Assembly (NCBI GenBank): GCA_007127385.1 | Contig: SKZM01000125.1 | Span: 1-11,152 of the forward strand | Direction of reading: 5' to 3' | DNA length: 11,152 bases | Origin: Methanosalsum sp. | GTDB taxonomy: Archaea; Halobacteriota; Methanosarcinia; Methanosarcinales; Methanosarcinaceae | The notes under the pieces: generated by a model | What the model saw: only the letters and a program-made list of their open reading frames with translations | Told to the model about the DNA's origin: nothing | Databases searched by the model: none | Made by a program: the position numbers and the translations under genes | Part shown: positions 1-6,736 of the stretch, one piece after another | Layout: each line of letters opens with the position of its first letter | Position numbering within the stretch: position 1 is the stretch's first letter

Positions 1-325
1 CAAGTGGTCGGTGTATGAAATGTCCGGTCATCTTAACTTCGTCCCCTTTCTCAAAACCCAGAAACATATCTCTCTTTGTGGGGTCGAGTTTAAGGGAATA
101 TGATTCATCGCCAACAGATACTGAATGTGTGCCCATGTCATTGATGGTACTGACAATACTTATCTTGCGGTATGCAGTTGTACTGTCATATCTGGTTGGG
201 TTTTGCTGCAGCTCTTCAATGGATACAATGTCAGTTTCAAAGAATGAATTCGCAGAAGAAACAGAGGCACACGCATACAGAATAGAGAGGAGGAGTATGC
301 AGGAGAACAGGATGGCTTTCCTCAT
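1..325 (-). CDS. Secreted or lipid-anchored protein with OB-fold-like domain (3'-truncated by window edge)
   Basis: An open frame of 108 codons runs from an ATG at 325 off the left edge with no stop. The start is supported by a GGGAGGAG Shine-Dalgarno at about 330-337. The protein opens with a signal peptide: MRKAI, then a hydrophobic core up to about residue 19, ending ILYACASVSSA. Cleavage could follow the small-residue stretch, or Cys19 could be lipid-modified in a near-lipobox (LYAC). The mature part has alternating strand-like segments (YRKISIVSTIND, THSVSVGDESYSLKLD, KGDEVKMTGHF) that resemble a small extracytoplasmic OB-fold. This fold is my inference and the biochemical role is unknown. 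It starts only 18 nt after the asd stop, so it is probably co-transcribed with asd. The missing C-terminus prevents a firmer family call. Confidence 0.7.
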   Translation of the reverse strand, partial: MRKAILFSCILLLSILYACASVSSANSFFETDIVSIEELQQNPTRYDSTTAYRKISIVSTINDMGTHSVSVGDESYSLKLDPTKRDMFLGFEKGDEVKMTGHFIHRPL

Positions 326-343
326 TGAGCTCCTCCCATGGAT

Positions 344-1375
344 TTAGATTTTTCCTCTTTTACAGAGTAGTTCAGCATTCAGGACACTTGCCCCTGCAGC
401 CCCTCTTATGGTATTGTGTCCCATTGCAATATATCTGATCCCATCCCGGATCCTTCCTACACTCACACTCATGCCATCCCCCATATTTCTGTCCAGTCTG
501 GGCTGGGGGCGATCAGGCTCTTCCCGAACAACTATTGATCTATCAGGCTTGCTTGGAAGGTCATCTAACTTCGGATCAAAGTCATAAAAAGCTCTTTTAA
601 CGTCCTCAGGCGAAGGATTTTCGTCCATTGTAGCCCATATGGCCTCGGTATGGCCATCCATTACTGGCACCCTGTGACATGATGCACTCAGACTTATATC
701 CGCAAACTCTATCTCACTGCCATTAAACTCACCCAGCAGTTTGCGAGGCTCAGTTTCCATCTTATCTTCTTCTGTACCTATGAAGGGTATGATATTGTCT
801 AGTATTGCCATTGAAGGTACCCCATTGTATCCTGCACCAGATATGGCCTGCATGGTGGCTACATTAACAGAACTGAGTCCTAATTTCATTAGCGGCTTCA
901 GGGTAATTGTCATCACAATGGTTGAGCAGTTTGGGTTTGTTATTATGTATCCATCCCATCCGCGGTTGTCCTGCTGGATCTCTATCATTTCAAGATGGTC
1001 CTCGTTGACCTCAGGTATTACCAGAGGTACGTCCTCTCCCATTCTATATGCTGATGCATTGCTGGCAACGGCAAATCCATTTTTTGCAAAATCGGGCTCT
1101 ACCGTCTTTGCATAATCTGAAGGAAGTGCTGAAAATACGATATCTGCATCTACTTTTGCTGGATCAACAGGAACTACCTCAATATCTGCCACACTTTCTG
1201 GAAGTGGTACATCCAGTTTCCAGTTTGATGCCTGGCTGTATGTTTTGCCAGCACTGCGTTTGGACGCAGCAAGAGACGTGAGTTCAAACCAGGGATGATC
1301 TGCCAGTGCCTGAACAAAACGCTGTCCAACCGCACCTGTAGCTCCCAGTATTCCTGCTCTTATTTTCTCTGTCAT
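344..1375 (-). CDS. asd: Aspartate-semialdehyde dehydrogenase
   Basis: It catalyses NADP-dependent reduction of aspartyl phosphate to aspartate semialdehyde, the branch point for lysine, threonine, methionine and, in methanogens, homocysteine synthesis. The 343-residue cytoplasmic protein shows the N-terminal dinucleotide-binding glycine motif ([10 protein letters not shown], residues 11-20), the catalytic cysteine in NPNCST (Cys150), QAISGAG (177-183) and the substrate/catalytic segment [13 protein letters not shown] (about 233-245, His242). This matches the archaeal/fungal branch of Asd in sequence and length. I chose ATG 1375 over an in-frame TTG at 1399: the ATG has AGAGGT at 1383-1388 seven bases upstream, and the extra eight residues precede the normal [11 protein letters not shown] beginning. 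The gene follows a ferredoxin by 65 nt and precedes a secreted protein by 18 nt, suggesting one minus-strand transcript. Confidence 0.95.
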   Translation of the reverse strand: MTEKIRAGILGATGAVGQRFVQALADHPWFELTSLAASKRSAGKTYSQASNWKLDVPLPESVADIEVVPVDPAKVDADIVFSALPSDYAKTVEPDFAKNGFAVASNASAYRMGEDVPLVIPEVNEDHLEMIEIQQDNRGWDGYIITNPNCSTIVMTITLKPLMKLGLSSVNVATMQAISGAGYNGVPSMAILDNIIPFIGTEEDKMETEPRKLLGEFNGSEIEFADISLSASCHRVPVMDGHTEAIWATMDENPSPEDVKRAFYDFDPKLDDLPSKPDRSIVVREEPDRPQPRLDRNMGDGMSVSVGRIRDGIRYIAMGHNTIRGAAGASVLNAELLCKRGKI

Positions 1376-1409
1376 TGTAATGACCTCTGATAAAATCAAA
1401 TGAAGATGA

Positions 1410-1447
1410 TTGAAAAATTAAAAAAAGGAATAAAATTTATTTATTCC
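1410..1447 (-). terminator. Hairpin plus T-tract between ferredoxin and asd
   Basis: A perfect 8-bp inverted repeat (GGAATAAA 1427-1434, TTTATTCC 1440-1447, 5-nt loop) overlaps the ferredoxin stop codon. Read on the minus strand, it is followed at once by seven T's and a second T-run (1426 down to about 1411). This looks like a terminator or partial terminator that would make most ferredoxin transcripts monocistronic, with some read-through into asd. The stem is AT-rich and therefore weak; the T-rich tract alone could terminate in archaea. Confidence 0.5.
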
Positions 1448-1617
1448 ATTGAGATTGCCTCAGTTGGGCATGCATCGACACATTCCCCACAATCTGTACA
1501 CAGATCCGGGTCAATAACTGCAAGATCGTCGTCATTAATTGTAATCGCATCCACAGGGCATGCATCGACACAAGGTCCACATCCAAGACATTCATCCGGG
1601 TCAACTATTGCTACCAT
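1441..1617 (-). CDS. 2[4Fe-4S] ferredoxin, clostridial type
   Basis: This 58-residue soluble electron carrier has two CxxCxxCxxxCP motifs (Cys10-13-16-20 and Cys40-43-46-50), enough to bind two low-potential [4Fe-4S] clusters. The two halves are an obvious internal duplication (CVDACP followed by AI in both). The protein contains no Lys or Arg and about fifteen Asp/Glu, so it is extremely acidic, as is common for such ferredoxins. The start at 1617 has AGGAGA eight bases upstream. It lies 65 nt upstream of asd on the same strand with a hairpin/T-tract between them. In methanogens such proteins carry electrons for carbon and energy metabolism, and one could also serve reductive steps of amino-acid synthesis; the specific partner cannot be read from the sequence. 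Divergent from the pilin gene. Confidence 0.93.
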   Translation of the reverse strand: MVAIVDPDECLGCGPCVDACPVDAITINDDDLAVIDPDLCTDCGECVDACPTEAISME

Positions 1618-1686
1618 GTTTATATTCTCCTATTTGTTGTTGATCTTGATTCTGTCTATCAAGCCAATTCTATTACTATCGCAAAT

Positions 1687-1697
1687 CAAATAAAAAC
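1687..1697 (-). promoter_or_regulatory. Possible TATA box for the ferredoxin gene
   Basis: On the minus strand GTTTTTATTTG lies about 75 nt before the ferredoxin ATG, which would place a start site near 1665 and leave a leader of about 48 nt carrying the AGGAGA ribosome-binding site. The match to the archaeal TATA consensus is only moderate and no clear BRE is seen. Confidence 0.3.
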
Positions 1698-1737
1698 CTA
1701 TCGGACTTCAAAGATTAAATGCCTGATTGAGAAGATC

Positions 1738-1788
1738 TTTATAAACAATTGTATTAAAATAATAATTTTATTTCAAATGTTTAATATA
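1738..1788 (+). promoter_or_regulatory. Promoter region of the pilin-like gene (two TATA-like boxes)
   Basis: Two TATA-like boxes precede the ATG at 1810. TTTATAAA at 1738-1745 would give a leader of about 40 nt. TTTAATATA at 1780-1788 is centred 26 nt before the ATG, so transcription would start at or next to the start codon. No Shine-Dalgarno is present just upstream of the ATG, which favours the second, leaderless reading. The region also contains the divergent ferredoxin promoter. Confidence 0.5.
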
Positions 1789-1809
1789 GGTGTAATCTGA
1801 TTTCAGCAT

Positions 1810-2460
1810 ATGAAATATAAAAAAGTTAATACAGTACATCGGGAGGATCTGGCAGTTTCTCCTGTGATAGGTTCTGTGATAATGATCTTCCTTATAGTTC
1901 TGGTAAGTGGTGTGACTGTAGCTACACTGCATTATGATGATTCCGGAGTGATGTCTACATCATTAACAGCTTCTCCTGTAGTAAATATTGGTGTCAAGCA
2001 TGCTGAAGGAGGTTCTGCACATTTGATATCCTATGCAAGAAACAGGATAGTTATCGAACATATAGGGGGAGAATCACTGGATACTGGATCCACATCAATT
2101 GTCATACTGGGCAGGGGGCGCAGTAATATAGGTATCGTGCCGCATACATATCGTGTGGATGGTGATGTTGTGGTAAAGTACCGCAATCTTGCTCCCGATG
2201 GTAAACTCTCCAAGTATGGATCAAGGAATGAAGCCTTAAACGATGGGTTCTTTTCAACAGGCGAATATCTGATTCTTTGTGGTGATGATAGTATAAACGG
2301 CACTGATGCTTCAAGTGTTATAGTTACCGTGGATGGAAATACCCAGACAAGGAACAATTATGCATTCAAAGAAGGCAGTTACATAACCCTGCAGATAATT
2401 GATACTAATACTGGACGTATAATTGCAGAGGATACGTCTGTTGTTGACCCACTAAGATAA
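1810..2460 (+). CDS. Archaeal type IV pilin-like secreted protein
   Basis: The 216-residue protein starts with a short basic leader (MKYKKVNTVHRED) and then AVSPVIGSVIMIFLIVLVSG, the signature of the archaeal type IV pilin N-terminal family (AVSPVIG plus a hydrophobic helix, about residues 15-40). Such proteins are processed by a PibD-type prepilin peptidase and assemble into, or anchor to, surface filaments. The exact cleavage point is uncertain. The rest (41-216) is a beta-rich extracellular domain containing segments such as RNRIVIEHIGGESLDTGSTSI, as in related archaeal secreted proteins, and an N-glycosylation sequon (NGT). No pilus ATPase, membrane platform or peptidase gene is nearby, so it is an isolated pilin-like gene. 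The ATG is chosen because it precedes the leader; a TATA box 26 nt upstream predicts leaderless mRNA. Confidence 0.85.
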   Translation: MKYKKVNTVHREDLAVSPVIGSVIMIFLIVLVSGVTVATLHYDDSGVMSTSLTASPVVNIGVKHAEGGSAHLISYARNRIVIEHIGGESLDTGSTSIVILGRGRSNIGIVPHTYRVDGDVVVKYRNLAPDGKLSKYGSRNEALNDGFFSTGEYLILCGDDSINGTDASSVIVTVDGNTQTRNNYAFKEGSYITLQIIDTNTGRIIAEDTSVVDPLR

Positions 2461-2475
2461 TTTCATCAAAAACTG

Positions 2476-2483
2476 TTTAAATA
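2476..2483 (+). promoter_or_regulatory. TATA box of the helicase gene, leaderless arrangement
   Basis: TTTAAATA sits in the 45-nt gap after the pilin-like gene, centred about 26 nt before the helicase ATG at 2506. No ribosome-binding site lies between the box and the ATG. Both facts fit transcription starting at the first base of the coding region. Confidence 0.55.
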
Positions 2484-2505
2484 CACAGATGTTCATAGTT
2501 GATGC

Positions 2506-4686
2506 ATGGCCCAGAGAGGAGGATATTTGAAATATTTCCCGAAAAGCAGTTGCTATCCAAACCAGAAGGATGCAATGGATAGGATATATTCAGCACTGCT
2601 TGAGAAGGAGATCGTACTGTTTGAAGGTGCCTGCGGCACAGGGAAGACTCTAAGTGCCCTGGCTCCGGCCCTGCATGTAGGCAGGCAGCACGATAAAACT
2701 GTGATTATAGCAACCAATGTACACCAGCAGATGGTTCAGTTTGTAAATGAGGCCCGGGAGATCAAGAAGAATAATGATATCCGGGTGGCAGTTGTAAAAG
2801 GAAAGGCTGCCTTATGTCCCCATGAACTGGATTATGAGGAATGCAATGTAAGGCGTGAGAACACATTTGAGGTGCTGGAACTTGAAAAAGAGATCCAGTT
2901 AAAAAAACAGGAGATTAAATCAGCATCCCAGAACTATAAAGAGTCAAGGGATCCCTCAATGGTGTCCCTCAGGGATGAACTGGTAAAGGAACTTGATTCT
3001 GCACAGGAAAAGGCCAGGGCCGTTCGCAACCGTTCATGCAATGAACTGTATGAGGTGCTCAGATATGACAGTGAAATATTCAGGAACTGGCTATTCGATG
3101 ATGTACGTACACCGGAAGAGGTGAATGATTTTGCATTCGGGAAGGGGATGTGTGGATATGAACTGCTGAAAAGGGAACTAAAATATGCGGATCTTGTCAT
3201 ATGCAATTTCCACCATATACTCAATGGCGATATCTTCTCAACACTTCTTAGCTGGCTGGAAAAAGAACCCGGGGATGTAATTGTAATATTTGATGAGGCT
3301 CACAATATCGAATCCTCTGCACGCTCACACTCTTCAATAACCCTGACCGAACATACAGTTGAAAAGACCATATCTGAAATAGATGCAAATTCTGATCAGA
3401 TACCTGAAGAAGGACTTGAGAAGCTGTTCTCCCTTCTTCTTTCAACCATACAGGATACCTATAATTCCAGGTTCAGATTCGGTGAGAGGGAAAGGGTTGG
3501 GCGCAGATGGTATGATATACGTATAAGTGATCCCTATGAAAGGAATGATATCATAAGGGCCAGGTTCCTGCGCAGTACACGTGAGAATGGATTTGCCGAT
3601 GAAAAAAGTATCCAGGAACTTCTGGCAACTGCAGTAGAATTTGGTTCACAGCTTGATGAGACTTACAGGGATCAATATAAGAAGGGACTGACAACTGTTC
3701 TCAAACGTTCACATATACACCAGACAGCTGCATTTCTGTCAAGCTACCTGTACTTTTCCGATAATCCAAATTATTATCCTGTTCTCAATGTCAGGAGGGA
3801 TTCAAATAATGAGATCTACGGTCGTCTTGAACTGTTTACCTGTATACCTAAAAATGTGACCCAGCCACTCTTTGAATCCTTATATTCCGCGATCCTGATG
3901 TCTGCAACCCTTCGCCCATTCAATATGGTAAAAACCACATGTGGAATAAACCGCAATACATGTGAGATCGCTTACGCCACATCATTTCCACTGGAAAAAA
4001 GACTTACAATAGCAGTATCTATTCCTCCCCTGTTTTCAAAGAACAGAGATGATATACAGGCTTCTGAGGCTATCGAAAAAGGACTACTGGATTCAATAGA
4101 ATATTCTGCAGGAAATGTAATCATATTTTTCCAGAATTCCTTTGAAGCCGCAAGATACTATGAAAAGATCCAGTCAAAGATGGAAGATATACCTGTGTTT
4201 CTGGACGAGGTCGGAGTGTCTGCCCAGAACGTGAGGACTGAATTCTTCAGGACTGGAGAAAGTGGAGAGAAGGCTGTCCTTATATCGTATCTATGGGGCA
4301 CGTTAAGTGAGGGCATTGATTATCGCGAGGAGAGAGCCAGGACAGTGGTGATAGTCGGTGTTGGCTATCCGGGACTGGATGATCGGATGAGGGCGGTGGA
4401 GTCTGCCTATGATCATGCATTTGGTTACGGATCTGGATGGGAGTATGCTGTCCAGATCCCTACGATCAGGAAGATTCGACAGGCAATGGGAAGGGTTGTT
4501 CGCTCTCCATCTGATTACGGTGCCCGAATACTTCTGGATGGAAGGTTTTTGACCGACTCAAAGAAAAGGTTTGGTAAGTTTTCAGTTTTTAAGGAATTCC
4601 CACCGGAAGAACAGAAGGAGATAGTTGATGTTGAACTGGGTAAGATGAAATATTCACTCATGAACTTTTTTATGGAGAACGGATGA
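2506..4686 (+). CDS. XPD/Rad3-family Fe-S DNA helicase
   Basis: A superfamily 2 ATP-dependent 5'-to-3' DNA helicase of the XPD/Rad3/DinG group, expected to act in the cytoplasm on DNA repair or replication intermediates. The 726 residues show Walker A GACGTGKT (41-48), DEAH (263-266), SATLRP (466-471), GTLSEGID (598-605) and QAMGRVVRSPSDYGARILLDGRF-type motif VI (659-681, beginning QAMGRVVRS). Four cysteines lie between motifs I and II (Cys104, 113, 178, 216), matching the [4Fe-4S] ligands of XPD. The 64 residues between the second and third Cys are charged and heptad-like (predicted coiled coil, about 120-177), so this domain is longer than in crenarchaeal XPD. The residues between about 280 and 450 correspond to the Arch domain. 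Archaeal members of about 700 residues are usual in euryarchaea. XPD or a DinG-like paralogue cannot be separated here. Confidence 0.92.
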   Translation: MAQRGGYLKYFPKSSCYPNQKDAMDRIYSALLEKEIVLFEGACGTGKTLSALAPALHVGRQHDKTVIIATNVHQQMVQFVNEAREIKKNNDIRVAVVKGKAALCPHELDYEECNVRRENTFEVLELEKEIQLKKQEIKSASQNYKESRDPSMVSLRDELVKELDSAQEKARAVRNRSCNELYEVLRYDSEIFRNWLFDDVRTPEEVNDFAFGKGMCGYELLKRELKYADLVICNFHHILNGDIFSTLLSWLEKEPGDVIVIFDEAHNIESSARSHSSITLTEHTVEKTISEIDANSDQIPEEGLEKLFSLLLSTIQDTYNSRFRFGERERVGRRWYDIRISDPYERNDIIRARFLRSTRENGFADEKSIQELLATAVEFGSQLDETYRDQYKKGLTTVLKRSHIHQTAAFLSSYLYFSDNPNYYPVLNVRRDSNNEIYGRLELFTCIPKNVTQPLFESLYSAILMSATLRPFNMVKTTCGINRNTCEIAYATSFPLEKRLTIAVSIPPLFSKNRDDIQASEAIEKGLLDSIEYSAGNVIIFFQNSFEAARYYEKIQSKMEDIPVFLDEVGVSAQNVRTEFFRTGESGEKAVLISYLWGTLSEGIDYREERARTVVIVGVGYPGLDDRMRAVESAYDHAFGYGSGWEYAVQIPTIRKIRQAMGRVVRSPSDYGARILLDGRFLTDSKKRFGKFSVFKEFPPEEQKEIVDVELGKMKYSLMNFFMENG

Positions 4687-4770
4687 GGTCAAAACACGAA
4701 CTGTGAATCAATGATGTATATCTCACCATGTAAAAGTATCTTTAGAAATGCAAGAAAATTATATTTATCT

Positions 4771-4813
4771 GTAAAAAAGTAAAAAAGTAAAAATCTTAAA
4801 TTTTATAGATTTT
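4771..4813 (-). terminator. T-rich terminator in the helicase/alpha-crystallin convergent gap
   Basis: AAAATCT (4790-4796) and AGATTTT (4807-4813) form a weak hairpin. Read on the minus strand it is followed by TTTTTACTTTTTTACTTTTTT, made by three tandem 8-mers of the type gtaaaaaa on the plus strand (4771-4794). This fits termination of the minus-strand alpha-crystallin-like gene ending at 4842. Nothing else is evident in the gap 4687-4841. Confidence 0.55.
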
Positions 4814-4841
4814 AGATTCTTCAGGCTCAATAATTATCAGG

Positions 4842-5105
4842 TTATGCCCACTTCGGAGCTGTGATGATTATTTTGCCATTGGAATATCTACAGATTGCTC
4901 TTTTTGCATCCACTGGACAGAATATCGGATAGGTACCCCCTATTTTATCTTCACCATTTACTGTTCTCAGAGAAAAGCTGTTCTCATTTATCTGACAAAC
5001 AACATTTTCCTTCTTTATTCCAGGAATCTTGATCTCAATGTTAAGGTTCCTGTTTGATTCGTCTGAACATTCGTACACTGATGGAGACTGTATTATCTCT
5101 GTCAT
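4842..5105 (-). CDS. Short Hsp20/alpha-crystallin-like protein
   Basis: The 87-residue protein resembles the core of the small heat-shock (alpha-crystallin/CS) fold: ESNRNLNIEIKIPGIKKENV near residues 16-35 corresponds to the first strands of the fold, and GKIIITAPK (77-85) to the closing strand. It lacks the N-terminal arm and the C-terminal IxI motif used for oligomer assembly, so it may act as a monomer or dimer, or as a specialised adaptor, rather than a standard chaperone shell. Four cysteines (13, 37, 63, 72) are unusual for this family. I chose ATG 5105 over an in-frame TTG at 5120 because a GGGGG stretch at 5114-5118 can act as ribosome-binding site. Convergent with the helicase and divergent from the flavoprotein gene. 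Fold call is by pattern, not by search. Confidence 0.68.
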   Translation of the reverse strand: MTEIIQSPSVYECSDESNRNLNIEIKIPGIKKENVVCQINENSFSLRTVNGEDKIGGTYPIFCPVDAKRAICRYSNGKIIITAPKWA

Positions 5106-5140
5106 TTTTTTAACCCCCAAAATATCTTATCAGGTATGAA

Positions 5141-5148
5141 TATTTATA
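5141..5148 (-). promoter_or_regulatory. TATA box of the alpha-crystallin-like gene
   Basis: TATAAATA read on the minus strand, preceded by an AAAATG stretch that could serve as a BRE. Transcription would start near 5119, leaving a leader of roughly 14 nt that contains the G-rich ribosome-binding site. Confidence 0.5.
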
Positions 5149-5184
5149 CATTTTGGTAGATACACTGTAAACTATTCTGGAATT

Positions 5185-5249
5185 TTTATATCCTCACAAT
5201 CCATAACAAAAAATAAATAACATCTAAAAGAAACCTAGATCAGGTGGGG
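5185..5249 (+). promoter_or_regulatory. TATA box and ribosome-binding site of the flavoprotein gene
   Basis: TTTATAT at 5185-5191 would start transcription near 5215 and give a leader of about 40 nt. AGGTGGGG at 5242-5249 is a good Shine-Dalgarno for ATG 5256. This gene is therefore led, unlike its neighbours at 1810, 2506 and 6737. Confidence 0.5.
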
Positions 5250-5255
5250 TAAACA

Positions 5256-6692
5256 ATGGATAAATATGACCTTATTGTAGTTGGAACAGGTTCTGCAATG
5301 AACTATATTGACCACATACTTCAGGATCACCCTGGGATGAAGATTGCAGTAATTGATAGGGATGAACCCGGTGGGATCTGTCTTACACGTGCATGCATAC
5401 CATCAAAACTTCTGCTGTACCCGGCAGAACTTATACGCAATATCCAGAGATCCGCAGAGTTTGGAATAGATGCCAGGATCGAGAATATTGATTTCAGACG
5501 GGTTATGGAGGATATGAGGGGCAATATCGGGGAAGATATTGAACTGATACGCCAGAGTCTTATCCACTCTGATGACGTGGACTATTTCAGGGAAACTGCG
5601 GAATTTGTTGCACCCTATACCATGAAAGTGGGTGACCAGACCATCTCAGCGAAAAAAATATTCCTCTGTACCGGGTCACGTCCTTCTGTTCCTCCTGTCA
5701 AGGGACTGGATAAGATTAATTACCATACAAGTGATTCCATCATCAATCTCACAGAGAGACCATCCAGTATTCTGATAATTGGTGGCGGGTATGTTGCAGC
5801 AGAATATGGTCATTTTTTCTCTTCAATGGGTACAAAGGTTACGATTGTCGGCAGAAATCCCTTTTTGCTTCCTGGTGAGGAACGGGAGATATCTGTTCTT
5901 GCCAGAAAGGTCATGTCCAGATACATGGATATCTGGACCAATCATGAAATTGTTGAGATAGAGGATGCAGGGGACGGACAGAAAAAAACTGTTGCGCGTG
6001 ATCGAGATACAGGAGACCACAAAGAGATTATAGTTGACGAGATACTGGTTGCAACCGGGCGTACCCCCAACAGTGACATTCTCCATCCTGATAAAGGAGG
6101 GATCGAAACCGATGATAGAGGCTGGATCAAGGTTAATGAGTACCTTGAGACGTCAATGGAGAATGTCTGGGCTATGGGGGACTGTAATGGGAAGTACCTG
6201 TTCAAGCATGTGGGAAACTATGAATCAATGGTGGTATATTACAATGCATTCAAGAACAAGAAAATAAAGACCGATTACCATGCTGTTCCTCATGCAGTTT
6301 TTTCCCATCCTGAAATTGCCGGTGTGGGGATGGCTGAGAACGAAGTCATAAGTGCCTATGGCAGGGAAAATGTGATCATAGGATTTAGCAGATTTGAGGA
6401 TACTGCAAAGGGTCAGGCCATGAAGGTCAGGGATTATTTTGTAAAGGTCATTCTTACAAAGGATGGCCGGATAGTGGGGGCACATATTATTGGACCCCAG
6501 GCATCAGTTCTCATTCATGAGATCATCCCTTTGATGTATACATTGACCCGGAGTGCTGATCCTATCATGCGGTGCATTGATATCCATCCATCACTGAGTG
6601 AAGTTGTAAGAAGAGCTTTTTATTCACTGGCCAAACCGCAGCATTATCACCATATACTGGAACACATGGGTCTTGAGGGATCAGATGCCTGA
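5256..6692 (+). CDS. FAD-dependent pyridine nucleotide-disulfide oxidoreductase (dihydrolipoamide dehydrogenase-like)
   Basis: A 478-residue class I flavoprotein disulfide reductase. In order: FAD-binding Rossmann segment LIVVGTGSAMNYI (about 6-18), redox-active CLTRAC (Cys42, Cys47) in GGICLTRACIPSK, NAD(P)-binding GGGYVAAE (176-183), FAD contact MGD (307-309), and the dimer-interface base HPSLSE (His444, Glu449). The family includes dihydrolipoamide dehydrogenase, mercuric, glutathione and mycothione reductases. The third Gly of the first GxGxxG is Met15, as in mycothione-reductase-like members. After the second Rossmann strand the sequence is VTIVGRN rather than VTVVE, with Arg200 where an NAD-binding acidic residue is usual, suggesting NADPH. 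No lipoamide-complex genes accompany it, so I infer reduction of a small-molecule disulfide more likely than a role as E3. It stands alone between two promoters. Confidence 0.88.
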   Translation: MDKYDLIVVGTGSAMNYIDHILQDHPGMKIAVIDRDEPGGICLTRACIPSKLLLYPAELIRNIQRSAEFGIDARIENIDFRRVMEDMRGNIGEDIELIRQSLIHSDDVDYFRETAEFVAPYTMKVGDQTISAKKIFLCTGSRPSVPPVKGLDKINYHTSDSIINLTERPSSILIIGGGYVAAEYGHFFSSMGTKVTIVGRNPFLLPGEEREISVLARKVMSRYMDIWTNHEIVEIEDAGDGQKKTVARDRDTGDHKEIIVDEILVATGRTPNSDILHPDKGGIETDDRGWIKVNEYLETSMENVWAMGDCNGKYLFKHVGNYESMVVYYNAFKNKKIKTDYHAVPHAVFSHPEIAGVGMAENEVISAYGRENVIIGFSRFEDTAKGQAMKVRDYFVKVILTKDGRIVGAHIIGPQASVLIHEIIPLMYTLTRSADPIMRCIDIHPSLSEVVRRAFYSLAKPQHYHHILEHMGLEGSDA

Positions 6693-6698
6693 AACTGG

Positions 6699-6729
6699 CA
6701 TCAATGTTTAATATTATGTTGCATTGATG
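6699..6729 (+). promoter_or_regulatory. Inverted repeat flanking the mptG TATA box
   Basis: CATCAATG (6699-6706) and CATTGATG (6722-6729) form a perfect 8-bp inverted repeat separated by 15 nt. The left arm abuts the TATA-like TTTAATAT (6707-6714), whose centre is about 26 nt before the mptG ATG at 6737, and no Shine-Dalgarno precedes that ATG. A dimeric regulator bound to both arms would cover the promoter. It could instead be a stem-loop ending the flavoprotein transcript (stop at 6692), though no T-tract follows. Confidence 0.45.
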
Positions 6730-6736
6730 TAATTCT

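Noticed and set aside
15-347. Plus-strand open frame of 110 codons at the left edge
   Set aside because: It is antisense to the signal-peptide gene 1-325, whose start has a strong ribosome-binding site and a coherent protein; the plus-strand product shows no family features.
1376-1399. TTG start extending asd by eight residues
   Set aside because: ATG 1375 has AGAGGT at the right distance and gives the family N-terminus.
4690-4770. Possible C/D-box sRNA in the gap after the helicase (an ATGATG box C-like string)
   Set aside because: No matching CTGA box D or terminal stem at a sensible distance.
4771-4794. Three tandem 8-mers (gtaaaaaa) as a regulatory repeat
   Set aside because: They lie between convergent genes and form T-runs after the minus-strand gene, so a terminator explains them better.
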